A stretch of 38,081 nucleotides of DNA from Cytophagaceae bacterium (lineage in GTDB: Bacteria > Bacteroidota > Bacteroidia > Cytophagales > Spirosomataceae). Position numbers and translations under genes: made by a program. Below, piece by piece: positions 16,463-24,811 of the stretch. The notes below the pieces were generated by a model. The model was not told the origin of the DNA. It made no database searches and saw nothing but the letters and a program-made list of their open reading frames with translations. The stretch covers positions 1 through 38,081 of the forward strand of contig JAIXOL010000031.1 in assembly GCA_027486845.1 (NCBI GenBank). Direction: 5' to 3'. Numbering within the stretch: the first letter of the stretch is position 1; each line of letters begins with the position of its first letter.

Positions 16463-17998
16463 ATGCTACAAAAACTCGGACTCATTATTTTCATTGCTGC
16501 ATTTGGGCTTTTTATTGGCACATTGGGCATGAATAATTATACTTTAACTGATGAAATTTTAAAGGAAAATTTCAAAGAAGAAGCCCTATTCGATGCCAAA
16601 ATAGAATTGGCCTCGATGGTTGACCAAAGTTATTCAAACTCTTATACTTTCACCAATGAATTATCAGAGGGCATCAAGCAGCTAAATAAAGTATATAATG
16701 CCCAACAAGCATGGGATAAAAAGATTTATGAAGATACAATTTTGTCAATCGTAAAAGCATCTTCAAATGGGTATTTAACTGATAATAAAGGCATTATGTT
16801 TTTGTTGACGTTTGGTTTAGCAATCTTTGGAGCATTACTTTTTATTCTTCCTGAAGCAAAAATACCTGCAGGTATCAAAAACAACGGAATTTATTATAAT
16901 CCTGCCATGACTCGTAAATGGTTAGGAATTTGCATTGGTACTTTTTTAATATCATTCTACATCATACTTTATTTCAAACCACAATATATTGCTAACTGGA
17001 CAATGCTCGTTGACCCTGTGAGTAAGCTCATCAATGGTGGAGAAGCGAGCCGTTGGTTTATGTATGGTTTTCTTTATACGATTTCGATTTTGGTGATGGG
17101 AATAAGATATATCATCAAATATCGACACTCTAAGTATCAGATTATCAGAACTTTATCTATTATGTTTTTTCAGACCTGCATCGCTTTTATTTTACCAGAA
17201 ATCATGTCGAATCTGAATATGCCTTCAGCAGATTTAAAAAATATGTGGCCTCTAGATTATTCATTTTTCTTTAATTACAGGCTTGATAAATTGCTCGCAA
17301 GTGGAGCTTTTGGCATATTTTTATTAGTGTGGGGAATTGCACTTTTTGTAGTTGGTGTACCTGTGATGGTTTACTTTTTCGGCAAACGCTGGTACTGTTC
17401 GTGGGTTTGTGGATGTGGTGGATTAGCCGAAACATTGGGCGACCCTTTCAGACAGCTATCGGACAAATCATTAAAGGCTTGGAAGCTTGAGCGTTACCTC
17501 ATTCATACAGTTTTAGCATTCGCAATTATAATGACAATCGGCGTGCTTTATACCTACTTTACTGGTAGCTATAATCTACTCGGTTTTATTCCAACCGAAA
17601 GCCTAAAATCAAGCTATGGTTTCTTGATTGGGTCAATTTTTTCGGGCGTTGTAGGAACAGGTTTTTATCCTTTAATGGGAAATAGGGTTTGGTGTAGATT
17701 CGGATGTCCTTTGGCGGCATATCTTGGAATATTACAAAGATTTAAATCAAAGTTTAGAATTACTACTAATGGCGGACAGTGCATTTCATGTGGCAATTGC
17801 TCAACGCATTGTGAAATGGGAATTGATGTACGAGCATATGCTCAGAAAGGGCAAGACATTGTGCGTTCATCATGCGTAGGCTGTGGGGTTTGTTCAGCAG
17901 TTTGTCCGCGTGGAGTTTTGAATCTTGAAAATGCTGAAACTGGCAGCCGAATAATGATTGCACCCGATGTTTTATTGGGAAATTTGATGGAGAAATGA
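16463..17998 (+). CDS. Membrane polyferredoxin (NosR/NapH/CcoG-like 4Fe-4S protein)
   Basis: This 511-residue protein has about eight membrane segments (near 4-22, 111-130, 152-171, 198-217, 228-245, 278-306, 348-366 and 385-403). The first two bracket a loop of about 85 polar residues. CSWVCGC (312-318) and CRFGCPLAAYLG (411-422) follow membrane segments, as in NapH and NosR. Two [4Fe-4S] ferredoxin motifs follow, at Cys440/443/446/450 and Cys471/474/477/481-Pro. It lacks the FMN domain of NosR. Such proteins carry electrons across or along the membrane between quinone, ferredoxin and a partner. The partner here is probably the flavoenzyme encoded 4 bases upstream. A palindromic repeat follows the stop. 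Confidence 0.88.
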   Translation: MLQKLGLIIFIAAFGLFIGTLGMNNYTLTDEILKENFKEEALFDAKIELASMVDQSYSNSYTFTNELSEGIKQLNKVYNAQQAWDKKIYEDTILSIVKASSNGYLTDNKGIMFLLTFGLAIFGALLFILPEAKIPAGIKNNGIYYNPAMTRKWLGICIGTFLISFYIILYFKPQYIANWTMLVDPVSKLINGGEASRWFMYGFLYTISILVMGIRYIIKYRHSKYQIIRTLSIMFFQTCIAFILPEIMSNLNMPSADLKNMWPLDYSFFFNYRLDKLLASGAFGIFLLVWGIALFVVGVPVMVYFFGKRWYCSWVCGCGGLAETLGDPFRQLSDKSLKAWKLERYLIHTVLAFAIIMTIGVLYTYFTGSYNLLGFIPTESLKSSYGFLIGSIFSGVVGTGFYPLMGNRVWCRFGCPLAAYLGILQRFKSKFRITTNGGQCISCGNCSTHCEMGIDVRAYAQKGQDIVRSSCVGCGVCSAVCPRGVLNLENAETGSRIMIAPDVLLGNLMEK

Positions 17999-18001
17999 TT
18001 T

Positions 18002-18084
18002 TTTACCACCGAGGCACGGAATATACAAATTAACACGAAAAAAATTCCTGTGTCATTCTGTGTAATCCGTGCCTCTGTGGTAAA
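18002..18084. repeat. Palindromic repeat between convergent genes (ACCAC-GAGGCACGGA type)
   Basis: A left arm of 19 bases (18002-18020, TTTACCACCGAGGCACGGA) pairs with 18066-18084 with one mismatch. The whole spacer between the polyferredoxin and deoC stops is this element. It could serve as a terminator for both genes. Decayed relatives may lie at about 14962-14996, 21849-21895 and 25918-25945. Confidence 0.6.
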
Positions 18085-18100
18085 TCATACTTTAGTGAAA

Positions 18101-18772
18101 TTAATACCCACTATACCCAATCCCTCCATTCACAATAGCCACACCCGATGAAGTTCCGAGTCTAGTTGCTCCGACTTCTATAAATGTTAATGCTTGCTCA
18201 AAAGTTTGAATTCCGCCCGATGCTTTGATTTGAATATTGCTTGGTAAAACTTCACGAATTAATTTAACTTGCTCAATATCAGCACCTTTCGTAGCAAATC
18301 CTGTAGAGGTTTTCACAAAATCTGCACCTGCTTCCTCACAAATTTCACAAGCGATTCTGATGTCAAAATTGTCTAAATAAGCCGTTTCAATGATTACTTT
18401 CAGCAGGGCTTTTTTCTCGTGAGCAATTTCCACTAATGTCTTAATCTCTTGCTTTACGGTTTCATAAGCCATTGATTTAAAAGCATTTATATTCATTACC
18501 ATATCGAGTTCGTTGGCACCATCAGTCAAAGCTTTTTGAGCTTCTGCAATTTTTGCGTGAGTTGAATGAAAACCTAATGGAAAGCCAATAACAGTACAAA
18601 CTTTGGCATCGCTGTATTCGAGTAATTCCTTTACAAAGCTCACATAAAATGGAGGCACACAAGCCGAATAAAAGCTATTTTGATAAATTTCTTCACACAA
18701 TTTCCTGAAATCCATCTCGGTAGCCGTTGGTTTCAGTAATGTATGTTCGATGTATTTGGATAAATTAACCAT
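18101..18772 (-). CDS. deoC: Deoxyribose-phosphate aldolase
   Basis: From the ATG at 18772 this is a 223-residue TIM-barrel class I aldolase. It splits 2-deoxyribose-5-phosphate into glyceraldehyde-3-phosphate and acetaldehyde in deoxynucleoside breakdown. The catalytic set is complete: Asp90 in ELDMVMNI, the Schiff-base Lys154 in FVKTSTGF, and Lys183 in IKASGGI. The frame stays open upstream to 18907, but that part overlaps the next gene and a spacer repeat and is not DeoC-like, so 18772 is chosen. It is the last gene of a minus-strand run from DUF4834. Confidence 0.93.
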   Translation of the reverse strand: MVNLSKYIEHTLLKPTATEMDFRKLCEEIYQNSFYSACVPPFYVSFVKELLEYSDAKVCTVIGFPLGFHSTHAKIAEAQKALTDGANELDMVMNINAFKSMAYETVKQEIKTLVEIAHEKKALLKVIIETAYLDNFDIRIACEICEEAGADFVKTSTGFATKGADIEQVKLIREVLPSNIQIKASGGIQTFEQALTFIEVGATRLGTSSGVAIVNGGIGYSGY

Positions 18773-18782
18773 GGATGAATCA

Positions 18783-18850
18783 ATAATAGGATAATTGAAT
18801 GATTGAGTGTTAGAAAAAGTAAAATATTCACCCATTCTATCATTCAAAAT
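18783..18850. repeat. Degenerate palindromic spacer repeat (TGAATGAT type), copy 2
   Basis: TTGAATGATTGAGTGTTAGAA on the left faces ATTCTATCATTCAAAATTA on the right, with a T/A-rich middle. It shares the words and layout of the sufC-ridA spacer at 10784-10866. It fills the gap between the deacetylase-fold gene and deoC. Confidence 0.5.
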
Positions 18851-18854
18851 TAGG

Positions 18855-19760
18855 TTAAAAGTACATTTTTTCAGCCAAACGAAAAGTATTACAATGAGCT
18901 TCAACAATATCGGCTATTCGTGGCGAATAACCTCCTCCCATTGAAACAACGACAGGGATTTTATGTTTTATTACTTGTTCAAAAACAAATTCATCACGTC
19001 GGCGACAGCCTTCCATCGAAACTTTTAGTTTGCCCAATTTATCAGAAGCTAAAATATCAACTCCAGAAATAAAAAAGACAAATTGTGGTTTTTGTTGGTC
19101 AATCAATTGGGGTAAAGTTTTGTAGAGAAGATTTAAATATTGTTTATCCTCGCAGTAAGTCGGCAATTCAATATCTAAATCGGAGATTTCTTTTTTAAGT
19201 GGATAATTCTCTTTTCCATGCATTGAAAATGTAAAAACTCGTGGTTCATTCTTAAAAATTACTGCAGTTCCATTTCCTTGATGCACATCTAAATCTACTA
19301 CCAAAACCTTATTAACTATCTGATTTTCAAGTAAATAGTTAGCTGCAATAGCCACATCATTGAGCAAACAAAAACCTTCTCCTTTATCGGCATAAGCATG
19401 GTGCGTTCCGCCAGCAATATTCATCGAAATACCATATTTTAAAGCAAAATGACAACAATCAATTGTGCCTTGCGTAATAACAAGTTCACGCTTTACGAGT
19501 ATTTTGGAAATCGGTAAACCAATTCGACGCTCCATTTTAGGGTCAATGCTTAGATTTAATAAATCATTGAAATACTTTTCGTCGTGGACTCTTAAAACCC
19601 AGTGTTTAGCTACTTCTGTTGGTGAAAAAAAGTTTTCCTCCATACAAGTTCCTTCGTAAATAAGTTGCTCTGGAATCAGCTCATATTTCAACATTGGAAA
19701 ACGATGTCCTTCTGGAAGTGGGTGACGGTATATTGGGTTAAAAGCAATTTTAAGCATCAT
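18855..19760 (-). CDS. Histone deacetylase-fold zinc hydrolase
   Basis: This 301-residue protein of the arginase/deacetylase fold has GGTHHAY (His120-His121), the zinc ligands Asp158 and His160 in DLDVHQGNGTA and Asp235 in SGVDIL, and the transition-state Tyr278 in MGGGYSP. All active-site residues are present, so it should be an active deacetylase of acetyl-lysine, acetyl-polyamine or similar amides; the natural substrate in bacteria is usually unknown. It is closer to short class IV/AcuC-like forms. Its ATG directly follows the DoxX stop codon, so the two are translationally coupled. A second Met is at codon 2. Confidence 0.9.
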   Translation of the reverse strand: MMLKIAFNPIYRHPLPEGHRFPMLKYELIPEQLIYEGTCMEENFFSPTEVAKHWVLRVHDEKYFNDLLNLSIDPKMERRIGLPISKILVKRELVITQGTIDCCHFALKYGISMNIAGGTHHAYADKGEGFCLLNDVAIAANYLLENQIVNKVLVVDLDVHQGNGTAVIFKNEPRVFTFSMHGKENYPLKKEISDLDIELPTYCEDKQYLNLLYKTLPQLIDQQKPQFVFFISGVDILASDKLGKLKVSMEGCRRRDEFVFEQVIKHKIPVVVSMGGGYSPRIADIVEAHCNTFRLAEKMYF

Positions 19761-20168
19761 TTAAAAAACCTTCGCATCAATCGAATATTTTCCTGCACCA
19801 GTCAAAAAAATTGCGAGATAAGTATATAAGTACAAAAGTGCGTGTTCCTTATCGCCAAGTGGGTCACTGCCGTGAATCGAAAAAGTGATTATACCCATGC
19901 AACCAATCAAAAAAATGAGGGCGGGGCGAGTCAATAAACCTAAAATGAGTAGAATTGAGCAGAAGAATTCAGCAAAAACAGTTAGTCCGTGGGAAATAAC
20001 AGGTGAGACATGAAGTGGGTCTGGAAAATCATGATTTCCTGCCAAAAATTCTTGTAGTTTATCAAACCCATGTGGAATCATCAAAAATCCAAAGCTGAGT
20101 CGTAATACTAAAACTGCCAAACTAACTTGGTTTGGCAGAGAAGTTGGTTTTAAATATTTCTTAAGCAT
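19761..20168 (-). CDS. DoxX family membrane protein
   Basis: This 135-residue protein has four membrane segments. The first carries LVLRLSFGFLMIPHGFDKL, a typical DoxX opening, followed by ISHGLTVFAEFFCSILLILGL, RPALIFLIGCMGIITF and LLYLYTYLAIFLTGAGKYSID. DoxX-like proteins occur with thiol and sulfur metabolism in some bacteria, but their function here is not known. The stop abuts the start of the deacetylase-fold gene. The start lies 35 bases after the DUF4834-like gene. Confidence 0.87.
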   Translation of the reverse strand: MLKKYLKPTSLPNQVSLAVLVLRLSFGFLMIPHGFDKLQEFLAGNHDFPDPLHVSPVISHGLTVFAEFFCSILLILGLLTRPALIFLIGCMGIITFSIHGSDPLGDKEHALLYLYTYLAIFLTGAGKYSIDAKVF

Positions 20169-20203
20169 TTTCTATTAATCCCCATGCAAGTTTGAAACTT
20201 ACA

Positions 20204-20437
20204 CTACTTAACTTCTTCATAATCAACGTACTGACCACCTTCAAAACCTTTACCTTTTGAATTTGTTGGCGGTGTTTTCACCTTTATTTCACCTTCTTTG
20301 CCACGCTCTTTTTCCTGATAATCATTATAGCGTTTTTGTTGTTTAGCAATTTGATTTCCTACCAAAATGTCGAATAAAAATCGGCGAATAGCAGGTACAA
20401 ATGCAATTGCCAAAAGAATTAAAATGATATATTTCAT
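20204..20437 (-). CDS. DUF4834-like small membrane-anchored protein
   Basis: This 77-residue protein has one N-terminal membrane helix (residues 2-20, KYIILILLAIAFVPAIRRF). A basic and glutamate-rich linker (QKRYNDYQEKERGKEGE) and the C-terminal tag GGQYVDYEEVK follow. The ending and layout match the Bacteroidota-specific DUF4834 family, of unknown function. The name rests on these features only. It has a predicted -7 element 50 bases upstream and appears to lead the DoxX-deacetylase-deoC unit. Confidence 0.7.
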   Translation of the reverse strand: MKYIILILLAIAFVPAIRRFLFDILVGNQIAKQQKRYNDYQEKERGKEGEIKVKTPPTNSKGKGFEGGQYVDYEEVK

Positions 20438-20486
20438 TGAATCTAAATTTTAAAAAACAAATTTACACTAAGATTAGAAAAACTTG

Positions 20487-20494
20487 CAAAAATA
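20487..20494 (-). promoter_or_regulatory. Predicted -7 element for the DUF4834-DoxX-deacetylase-deoC unit
   Basis: TATTTTTG on the minus strand, followed by CA, fits TAnnTTTG. It sits in the 74-base gap after the thioredoxin-like gene. The -33 element is not clear. Confidence 0.45.
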
Positions 20495-20511
20495 TTTGAA
20501 CGAACTTTATT

Positions 20512-21780
20512 TTACTCCATTAACTTCAAAAGTAAATCTATAGTTTCGGGGCTACTCGGACGAGGTGCATCTGGACGAACAATCGTTCCGTTCTTGTCGA
20601 TAATCATATAACGAGGAATGCTATTGATTTTATATTTTTGACAAACTCCCGACGCCCAACCACCTTCCGAAATTCCGTGGTCGCCATTGTCTAGTTTTAG
20701 GTTATCAATCGCACCTTTCCAGTTATTTGGGTCTTCATCAATAGAAACGTACAAAAAAACGACATTTTTCTTTTGTTTTTCAGTCATTCCATCATGTAAT
20801 TTTTTAGAAAATGGAAATTCCGCACGGCAAGGCCCGCACCAACTTGCCCAAAAATCAACATAAACTACCTTGCCTTTATATTTGGCAAAATTAAATTGTT
20901 TACCATCAATACCAATTAAAACTGGATAATCACTCGTGCCATTTGGTAACTTTTCTTTGCTATCGTCCTTCTTTTTAGCAACTTCTTCTTTCTTATTAAG
21001 TGTTTCTTTGCAATGGTCTAGAAGTAAATTTCGGTAATCATTGGCAACAATCTGGCTAATCCAAAATTTGGCCGAAGAAGCCGTAAGTTTTCCACAATTA
21101 TCGAAGAGAAGTTTCGTAAGGGTATAGTCCAAAACTTGCCCTTTAAGGTATTTTTGAGCTAAGTTTCCTTTATCGGAAATGGCTTTTAATTGGTCAGAAT
21201 ATTTAACAAATTTTTGTTCTTCCGAATTGAAATAAGTCACGAAAAATGGCAAAAAATTACGATAGCTTTCTACCATCATTAGTTTCTCATCATACACTTT
21301 TGCGGGGTCAAGTTCTTCCGTCATTACGGCTGGCAACGATACAACACGGGTAAGTTTGGTATCAATATTACTACGAATAATTGAGTAAGCGAGCAATAAA
21401 TGCCAGTAATTCCATCGAATATTAGCTTCCACCAAAGACTGAAATTCGGGATTAAGCTTTGCAAGATTAGGGTAGTTTTTCAAGAAGGCTAATTGACTTT
21501 TTCGCTCGTCATAAAGTTTCATTTCCCAATCATCAACGTTGGATGAAATCAAATAAACGTAACGAATATTTTTATCAAAAGTATTTGGGTATTTACTGTG
21601 AAAATCTGTCAAAAATGCTTGTGCATCAACATTTTCGATTAAATCATTTGCTTTTTTAAGTATGTTTCCATCTCCGTATTCAACAAAAATATCTGCACTA
21701 TCAGGCTTTGAAAAACCAACGTTTGACTGAGCAAAAGAAATGAAAGGAAAAAACAATAGAAAAAGAAAATTCTTCAACAT
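20512..21780 (-). CDS. TlpA-like thioredoxin-domain protein, exported
   Basis: This 422-residue precursor has a signal peptide (MLKNFLFLLFFPFISFAQS). A helical N-terminal region of about 250 residues resembles the extra domain of Bacteroidota TlpA/DUF4369-type proteins. A Lys-rich linker (KKEEVAKKKDDSKEK) leads to a C-terminal thioredoxin fold with the redox motif FWASWCGPCRAE (Cys315, Cys318) and the cis-Pro loop (NSIPRYMIID). It should act as a periplasmic thiol:disulfide reductase, for example in cytochrome c maturation or repair of exported proteins; the target is unknown. A predicted -7 element lies 26 bases upstream. Confidence 0.88.
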   Translation of the reverse strand: MLKNFLFLLFFPFISFAQSNVGFSKPDSADIFVEYGDGNILKKANDLIENVDAQAFLTDFHSKYPNTFDKNIRYVYLISSNVDDWEMKLYDERKSQLAFLKNYPNLAKLNPEFQSLVEANIRWNYWHLLLAYSIIRSNIDTKLTRVVSLPAVMTEELDPAKVYDEKLMMVESYRNFLPFFVTYFNSEEQKFVKYSDQLKAISDKGNLAQKYLKGQVLDYTLTKLLFDNCGKLTASSAKFWISQIVANDYRNLLLDHCKETLNKKEEVAKKKDDSKEKLPNGTSDYPVLIGIDGKQFNFAKYKGKVVYVDFWASWCGPCRAEFPFSKKLHDGMTEKQKKNVVFLYVSIDEDPNNWKGAIDNLKLDNGDHGISEGGWASGVCQKYKINSIPRYMIIDKNGTIVRPDAPRPSSPETIDLLLKLME

Positions 21781-22212
21781 AGTTTTAATTATTAATAATT
21801 ACTTACAAAACTAACGAAAATCTATGCCAAAGAATTCTATGTTGGTAAAATTTTACCGCTAAGCTACCAAGAAAATAAAGTTTCACTAAAGAAATTTAGT
21901 TGAAAAGTATCTAATGAACTTTTTATGTGAGAACTATGCAAAATGAATTATTCTAAATTATTAAAAAACGAAACGCTTTTTTATCCTTGATCAATATTTA
22001 CGTTCCTGAATTTAAGTTTTTACTATATATATTTTGTCCAAATTTGTGAGAGACACTACACATTGCATGGCTAAATTTAAGAAAATACAATTAATTACGC
22101 TCAAAAAGCTTATTTTAAAAAGTACCTTATCAAAACAACGGAAAAGTGGTATATTCATGAAGGAGTGGCACATTTATACAATCTCGACTTTTACTAAAAC
22201 CTATAAATACTA
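21781..22212. other. Spacer without a supported gene
   Basis: Beyond the promoter of the thioredoxin-like gene I see no supported gene. Bases 21849-21895 resemble a decayed copy of the ACCGCTAAG/CACTAAG intergenic repeat. Short Lys-rich frames near 22034-22237 run into the SUMT gene and have no family resemblance. Confidence 0.4.
21806..21813 (-). promoter_or_regulatory. Predicted -7 element for the TlpA-like gene
   Basis: TAGTTTTG on the minus strand fits TAnnTTTG. A TTTG lies 14 bases further upstream (21828-21831), shorter than the usual spacing. Confidence 0.4.
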
Positions 22213-22965
22213 TCACAATTTCATCTCTGCCACATAAAACTCCACATATTCAGGGTGCAGCCCTACCACATCGCCGACAATAATTACTGCAGGGTTACTT
22301 ACTTTTGATTCGTTCACTTTTTCTACAATATCCTTAATTTTTCCGAATACAGATTTCTGTTCGCCAGTAGTACCGTTTTGAATGATTGCAACTGGGAGAT
22401 TCGCTTTTCCGTGTTTCTCGAAAATAGCTACTATTTCAGCCAATTTGCCCATTCCCATCAACACAACAACCGTTGCCGATGATTGTGCTGCAAGCTCGAG
22501 ATCTTTCGGCAAGCTACCATCGCTTGTATGACCTGTAAAGACCCAAAAACTTCGAGCAATATCTCTGTGTGTAATCGGAATCTGAACGGCTGCCGCAATA
22601 CCAATCGAACTCGAAACTCCCGGAATCACTTCAGCTAAAATTCCAAATGCCTTGGCGTGCTCCAATTCTTCATATCCACGTCCAAATATAAAAGGGTCGC
22701 CACCTTTTAGACGAACAACATGGCCGTGTTCGAGTGCCAACGAAACTATTAAATTATTGATTTCGTGTTGTTTATATGAATGCTGGCCTTTGCGTTTACC
22801 GACATTGATTTTTATGGCCTCTTTTGGTGCGTATTCGAGCAAGGAATCATTGGCAAGGGCATCATACAATACTACATCAGCACTTTGTAAAGCTTTAATT
22901 CCTTTAAATGTGATTAGTTCGCTGTCGCCCGGACCCGCCCCTACGAGTGTTAGCTTAGAGTGCAT
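22213..22965 (-). CDS. cobA: Uroporphyrinogen-III C-methyltransferase (SUMT)
   Basis: This 250-residue SAM-dependent methylase makes precorrin-2, the branch point to siroheme and cobalamin. Motifs are LVGAGPGDSELIT (7-19), VRLKGGDPFIFGRG (84-97), EVIPGVSSSIGIAAA and VVLMGMGKL. It is the stand-alone CobA form, not fused to CysG domains. No cobalamin genes are nearby, so siroheme for nitrite or sulfite reductase is the likelier use. It diverges from a NarX-like kinase gene, with a palindrome over its predicted promoter. Confidence 0.92.
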   Translation of the reverse strand: MHSKLTLVGAGPGDSELITFKGIKALQSADVVLYDALANDSLLEYAPKEAIKINVGKRKGQHSYKQHEINNLIVSLALEHGHVVRLKGGDPFIFGRGYEELEHAKAFGILAEVIPGVSSSIGIAAAVQIPITHRDIARSFWVFTGHTSDGSLPKDLELAAQSSATVVVLMGMGKLAEIVAIFEKHGKANLPVAIIQNGTTGEQKSVFGKIKDIVEKVNESKVSNPAVIIVGDVVGLHPEYVEFYVAEMKL

Positions 22966-23064
22966 AATATAGAGTATTAATATTTAGTTATAAAAAAAAG
23001 TGGATTTGTTATGAATAGAAACCCTAAAATAAAACAACCATTTTTTTGCATAAAATTAAACTCA

Positions 23065-23096
23065 ATCTTTGCTTAAACCACAGTTTAACCAAAGAT
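23065..23096. promoter_or_regulatory. 32-bp palindrome, candidate operator between SUMT and sensor kinase
   Basis: ATCTTTGCTTAAAC (23065-23078) and GTTTAACCAAAGAT (23083-23096) are inverted copies with one mismatch in 14 and a 4-base centre. The right arm contains the predicted -7 element of the SUMT gene, so a protein bound here would compete with or position RNA polymerase. The adjacent NarL-type regulator is a candidate binder, by inference only. Confidence 0.55.
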
Positions 23097-23097
23097 A
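23090..23097 (-). promoter_or_regulatory. Predicted -7 element for the SUMT gene
   Basis: TATCTTTG on the minus strand fits TAnnTTTG. A TTTG at 23124-23121 lies 23 bases upstream as a possible -33 element. The leader to the SUMT start would be about 115 bases. Confidence 0.5.
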
Positions 23098-23258
23098 ATT
23101 TCATAATAATTGATTTTACACAAAGAATTAACAATAAAACAAAAATTGAGTAAAATTACTTAAAATGCAAATAGCACAAAAGAAACAAAAACTTTAATAT
23201 AAAAAAGAACTTTGAATACTGACTTGTTAGTTCAAAAAAAATGCTTTAATTTTTCAGA

Positions 23259-24710
23259 ATGCAAAATCTCGATAAGCAAGTATCACAGCGATTAACTCGT
23301 CATTACATGGTAGCACTCTTTGCGGTGGCCTTGCTTTCGTTGTTTGGACAAATACTGATTCAACGGTCACTTAATGAATCAAGCGATGATGCCCACGTTG
23401 TGAATTTGGCGGGTCGGCAACGAATGCTTAGCCAAAGATTATGCAAAATGGCCATTTTACTAACCAATAAAGCTCATTTTGCCGAGGAAGCAGCCTTTTA
23501 TGAAAATGAATTCAATGAAACGCTCAATCTTTGGGTAAAATATCATTACGAACTAAAAAATGGAAAGCTGGGTTTGGAGAAAAAATATTTTGTTAAAAAC
23601 AGTAAAGCCATACAAGAGCTATTCAACGAAATTGAACCTAAGTTTCAGATAATCAGTAGCAATGCTGATAGCGTTTCTAAAAAGAATTATACTGCCAACA
23701 ACAGGCATTTTATTATCAAAAATATGCTTACCAATGAGCGTGATTTTTTGAAAATAATGGATAAAATCGTTTTCCAATATGATTTTGAAGCAAAAGAAAA
23801 AGTAGAAAATGTTAAGCGAATTGAATTTATACTTTTCGGATTTACAATTATCACACTGGTTTTTGAAGCTTTACTGATTTTTATACCTTTAGTAAGATAT
23901 GTTCAAGAAGTCATCTCCAAAATCAAGGAATCAAAAAATGAGCTACAAACCAAAAACCATCAACTTGAAGAAACAAATGAGAAACTAATTTCGGCCCAAA
24001 AAGATTTGGTAAAAGCTACCGAAGAAAAATTTTTAATGCTCCGTAAAGACGACAATACCCGCTCAACGGCACTAATTGAAGGGCAAGAAGAAGAACGAAA
24101 ACGCTTAGCTCGTGATTTGCACGATGGCATCGGGCAAATGTTGACTGGCCTTAAACTCGATAGTGAACAACTAAAAAATTTGCCTTTTGTAAATGAAAAA
24201 CAAAGAAAATCGTTTGAAGAACATCAAAAATTAATTGACGAAACTATCGAAGCTACCCGTACGGTTTCATTTAATTTGATGCCTTCCGTGCTGACTGATT
24301 TTGGATTGTCATCAGCAATCAGACTACTGCTAGAACGAACTGTTAAAGGAGTAGACTTCAAGGCCTCATTCAATGATTTAACAGATAATATTTCAATTCC
24401 GAATAAAATTGAGAATAACTTGTATAGAATTACACAAGAAACCCTCACTAATATAATAATGCACGCCAAAGCGAAAAAAGTGTCAATTATACTTTCTAAT
24501 GAAAAAGATAAGTACATTTCACTAGTGGTAATCGATGACGGAAAGGGCTTTGACATGAAAAAATCTAAAAAACGTCGAGTCGGAGGAAATGGCTTAGGTA
24601 ATTTACAAACCCGTGTACGCCTTCTCAACGGAACAATTAAAATAGAATCTGAGCTTGGAAAAGGTACGAGTATTTTTGTAAAAATTCCACTTATTAATAA
24701 TAGTTTTTAA
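23259..24710 (+). CDS. NarX-like sensor histidine kinase (PilJ-type sensor, HisKA_3)
   Basis: This 483-residue inner-membrane kinase has TM1 (about 17-35) followed at once by the P-box-like motif NLAGRQRMLSQR (49-60). That motif marks the PilJ/NarX nitrate- or nitrite-sensing four-helix domain, which is periplasmic up to TM2 (189-211). A coiled coil (225-260) leads to the HisKA_3 dimerisation domain with phospho-acceptor His288 in RDLHDGIGQ. The ATPase domain has N398 and N-box residues, DDGKGFD (426-432) and GNGLGN (443-448). It should phosphorylate the NarL-type regulator encoded 101 bases downstream. Nitrate/nitrite sensing is inferred from the motif and the adjacent SUMT gene. Confidence 0.87.
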   Translation: MQNLDKQVSQRLTRHYMVALFAVALLSLFGQILIQRSLNESSDDAHVVNLAGRQRMLSQRLCKMAILLTNKAHFAEEAAFYENEFNETLNLWVKYHYELKNGKLGLEKKYFVKNSKAIQELFNEIEPKFQIISSNADSVSKKNYTANNRHFIIKNMLTNERDFLKIMDKIVFQYDFEAKEKVENVKRIEFILFGFTIITLVFEALLIFIPLVRYVQEVISKIKESKNELQTKNHQLEETNEKLISAQKDLVKATEEKFLMLRKDDNTRSTALIEGQEEERKRLARDLHDGIGQMLTGLKLDSEQLKNLPFVNEKQRKSFEEHQKLIDETIEATRTVSFNLMPSVLTDFGLSSAIRLLLERTVKGVDFKASFNDLTDNISIPNKIENNLYRITQETLTNIIMHAKAKKVSIILSNEKDKYISLVVIDDGKGFDMKKSKKRRVGGNGLGNLQTRVRLLNGTIKIESELGKGTSIFVKIPLINNSF

Positions 24711-24811
24711 TTGACTAATGATTATTGGAAAACTGGTCAATAGTAAGAACAAAAACAAGCATTGACAAATTTTCAAAATAAAAAAACTCATCAACTAAAC
24801 AAAACAATATA

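Noticed and set aside
18773-18907. Upstream extension of the deoC frame
   Set aside because: It overlaps the 3' end of the deacetylase gene and a spacer repeat and does not look like DeoC; the ATG at 18772 gives the usual length.
22034-22237. Lys-rich plus-strand frame
   Set aside because: It starts with TTG, has no recognisable features and runs into the 3' end of the SUMT gene.
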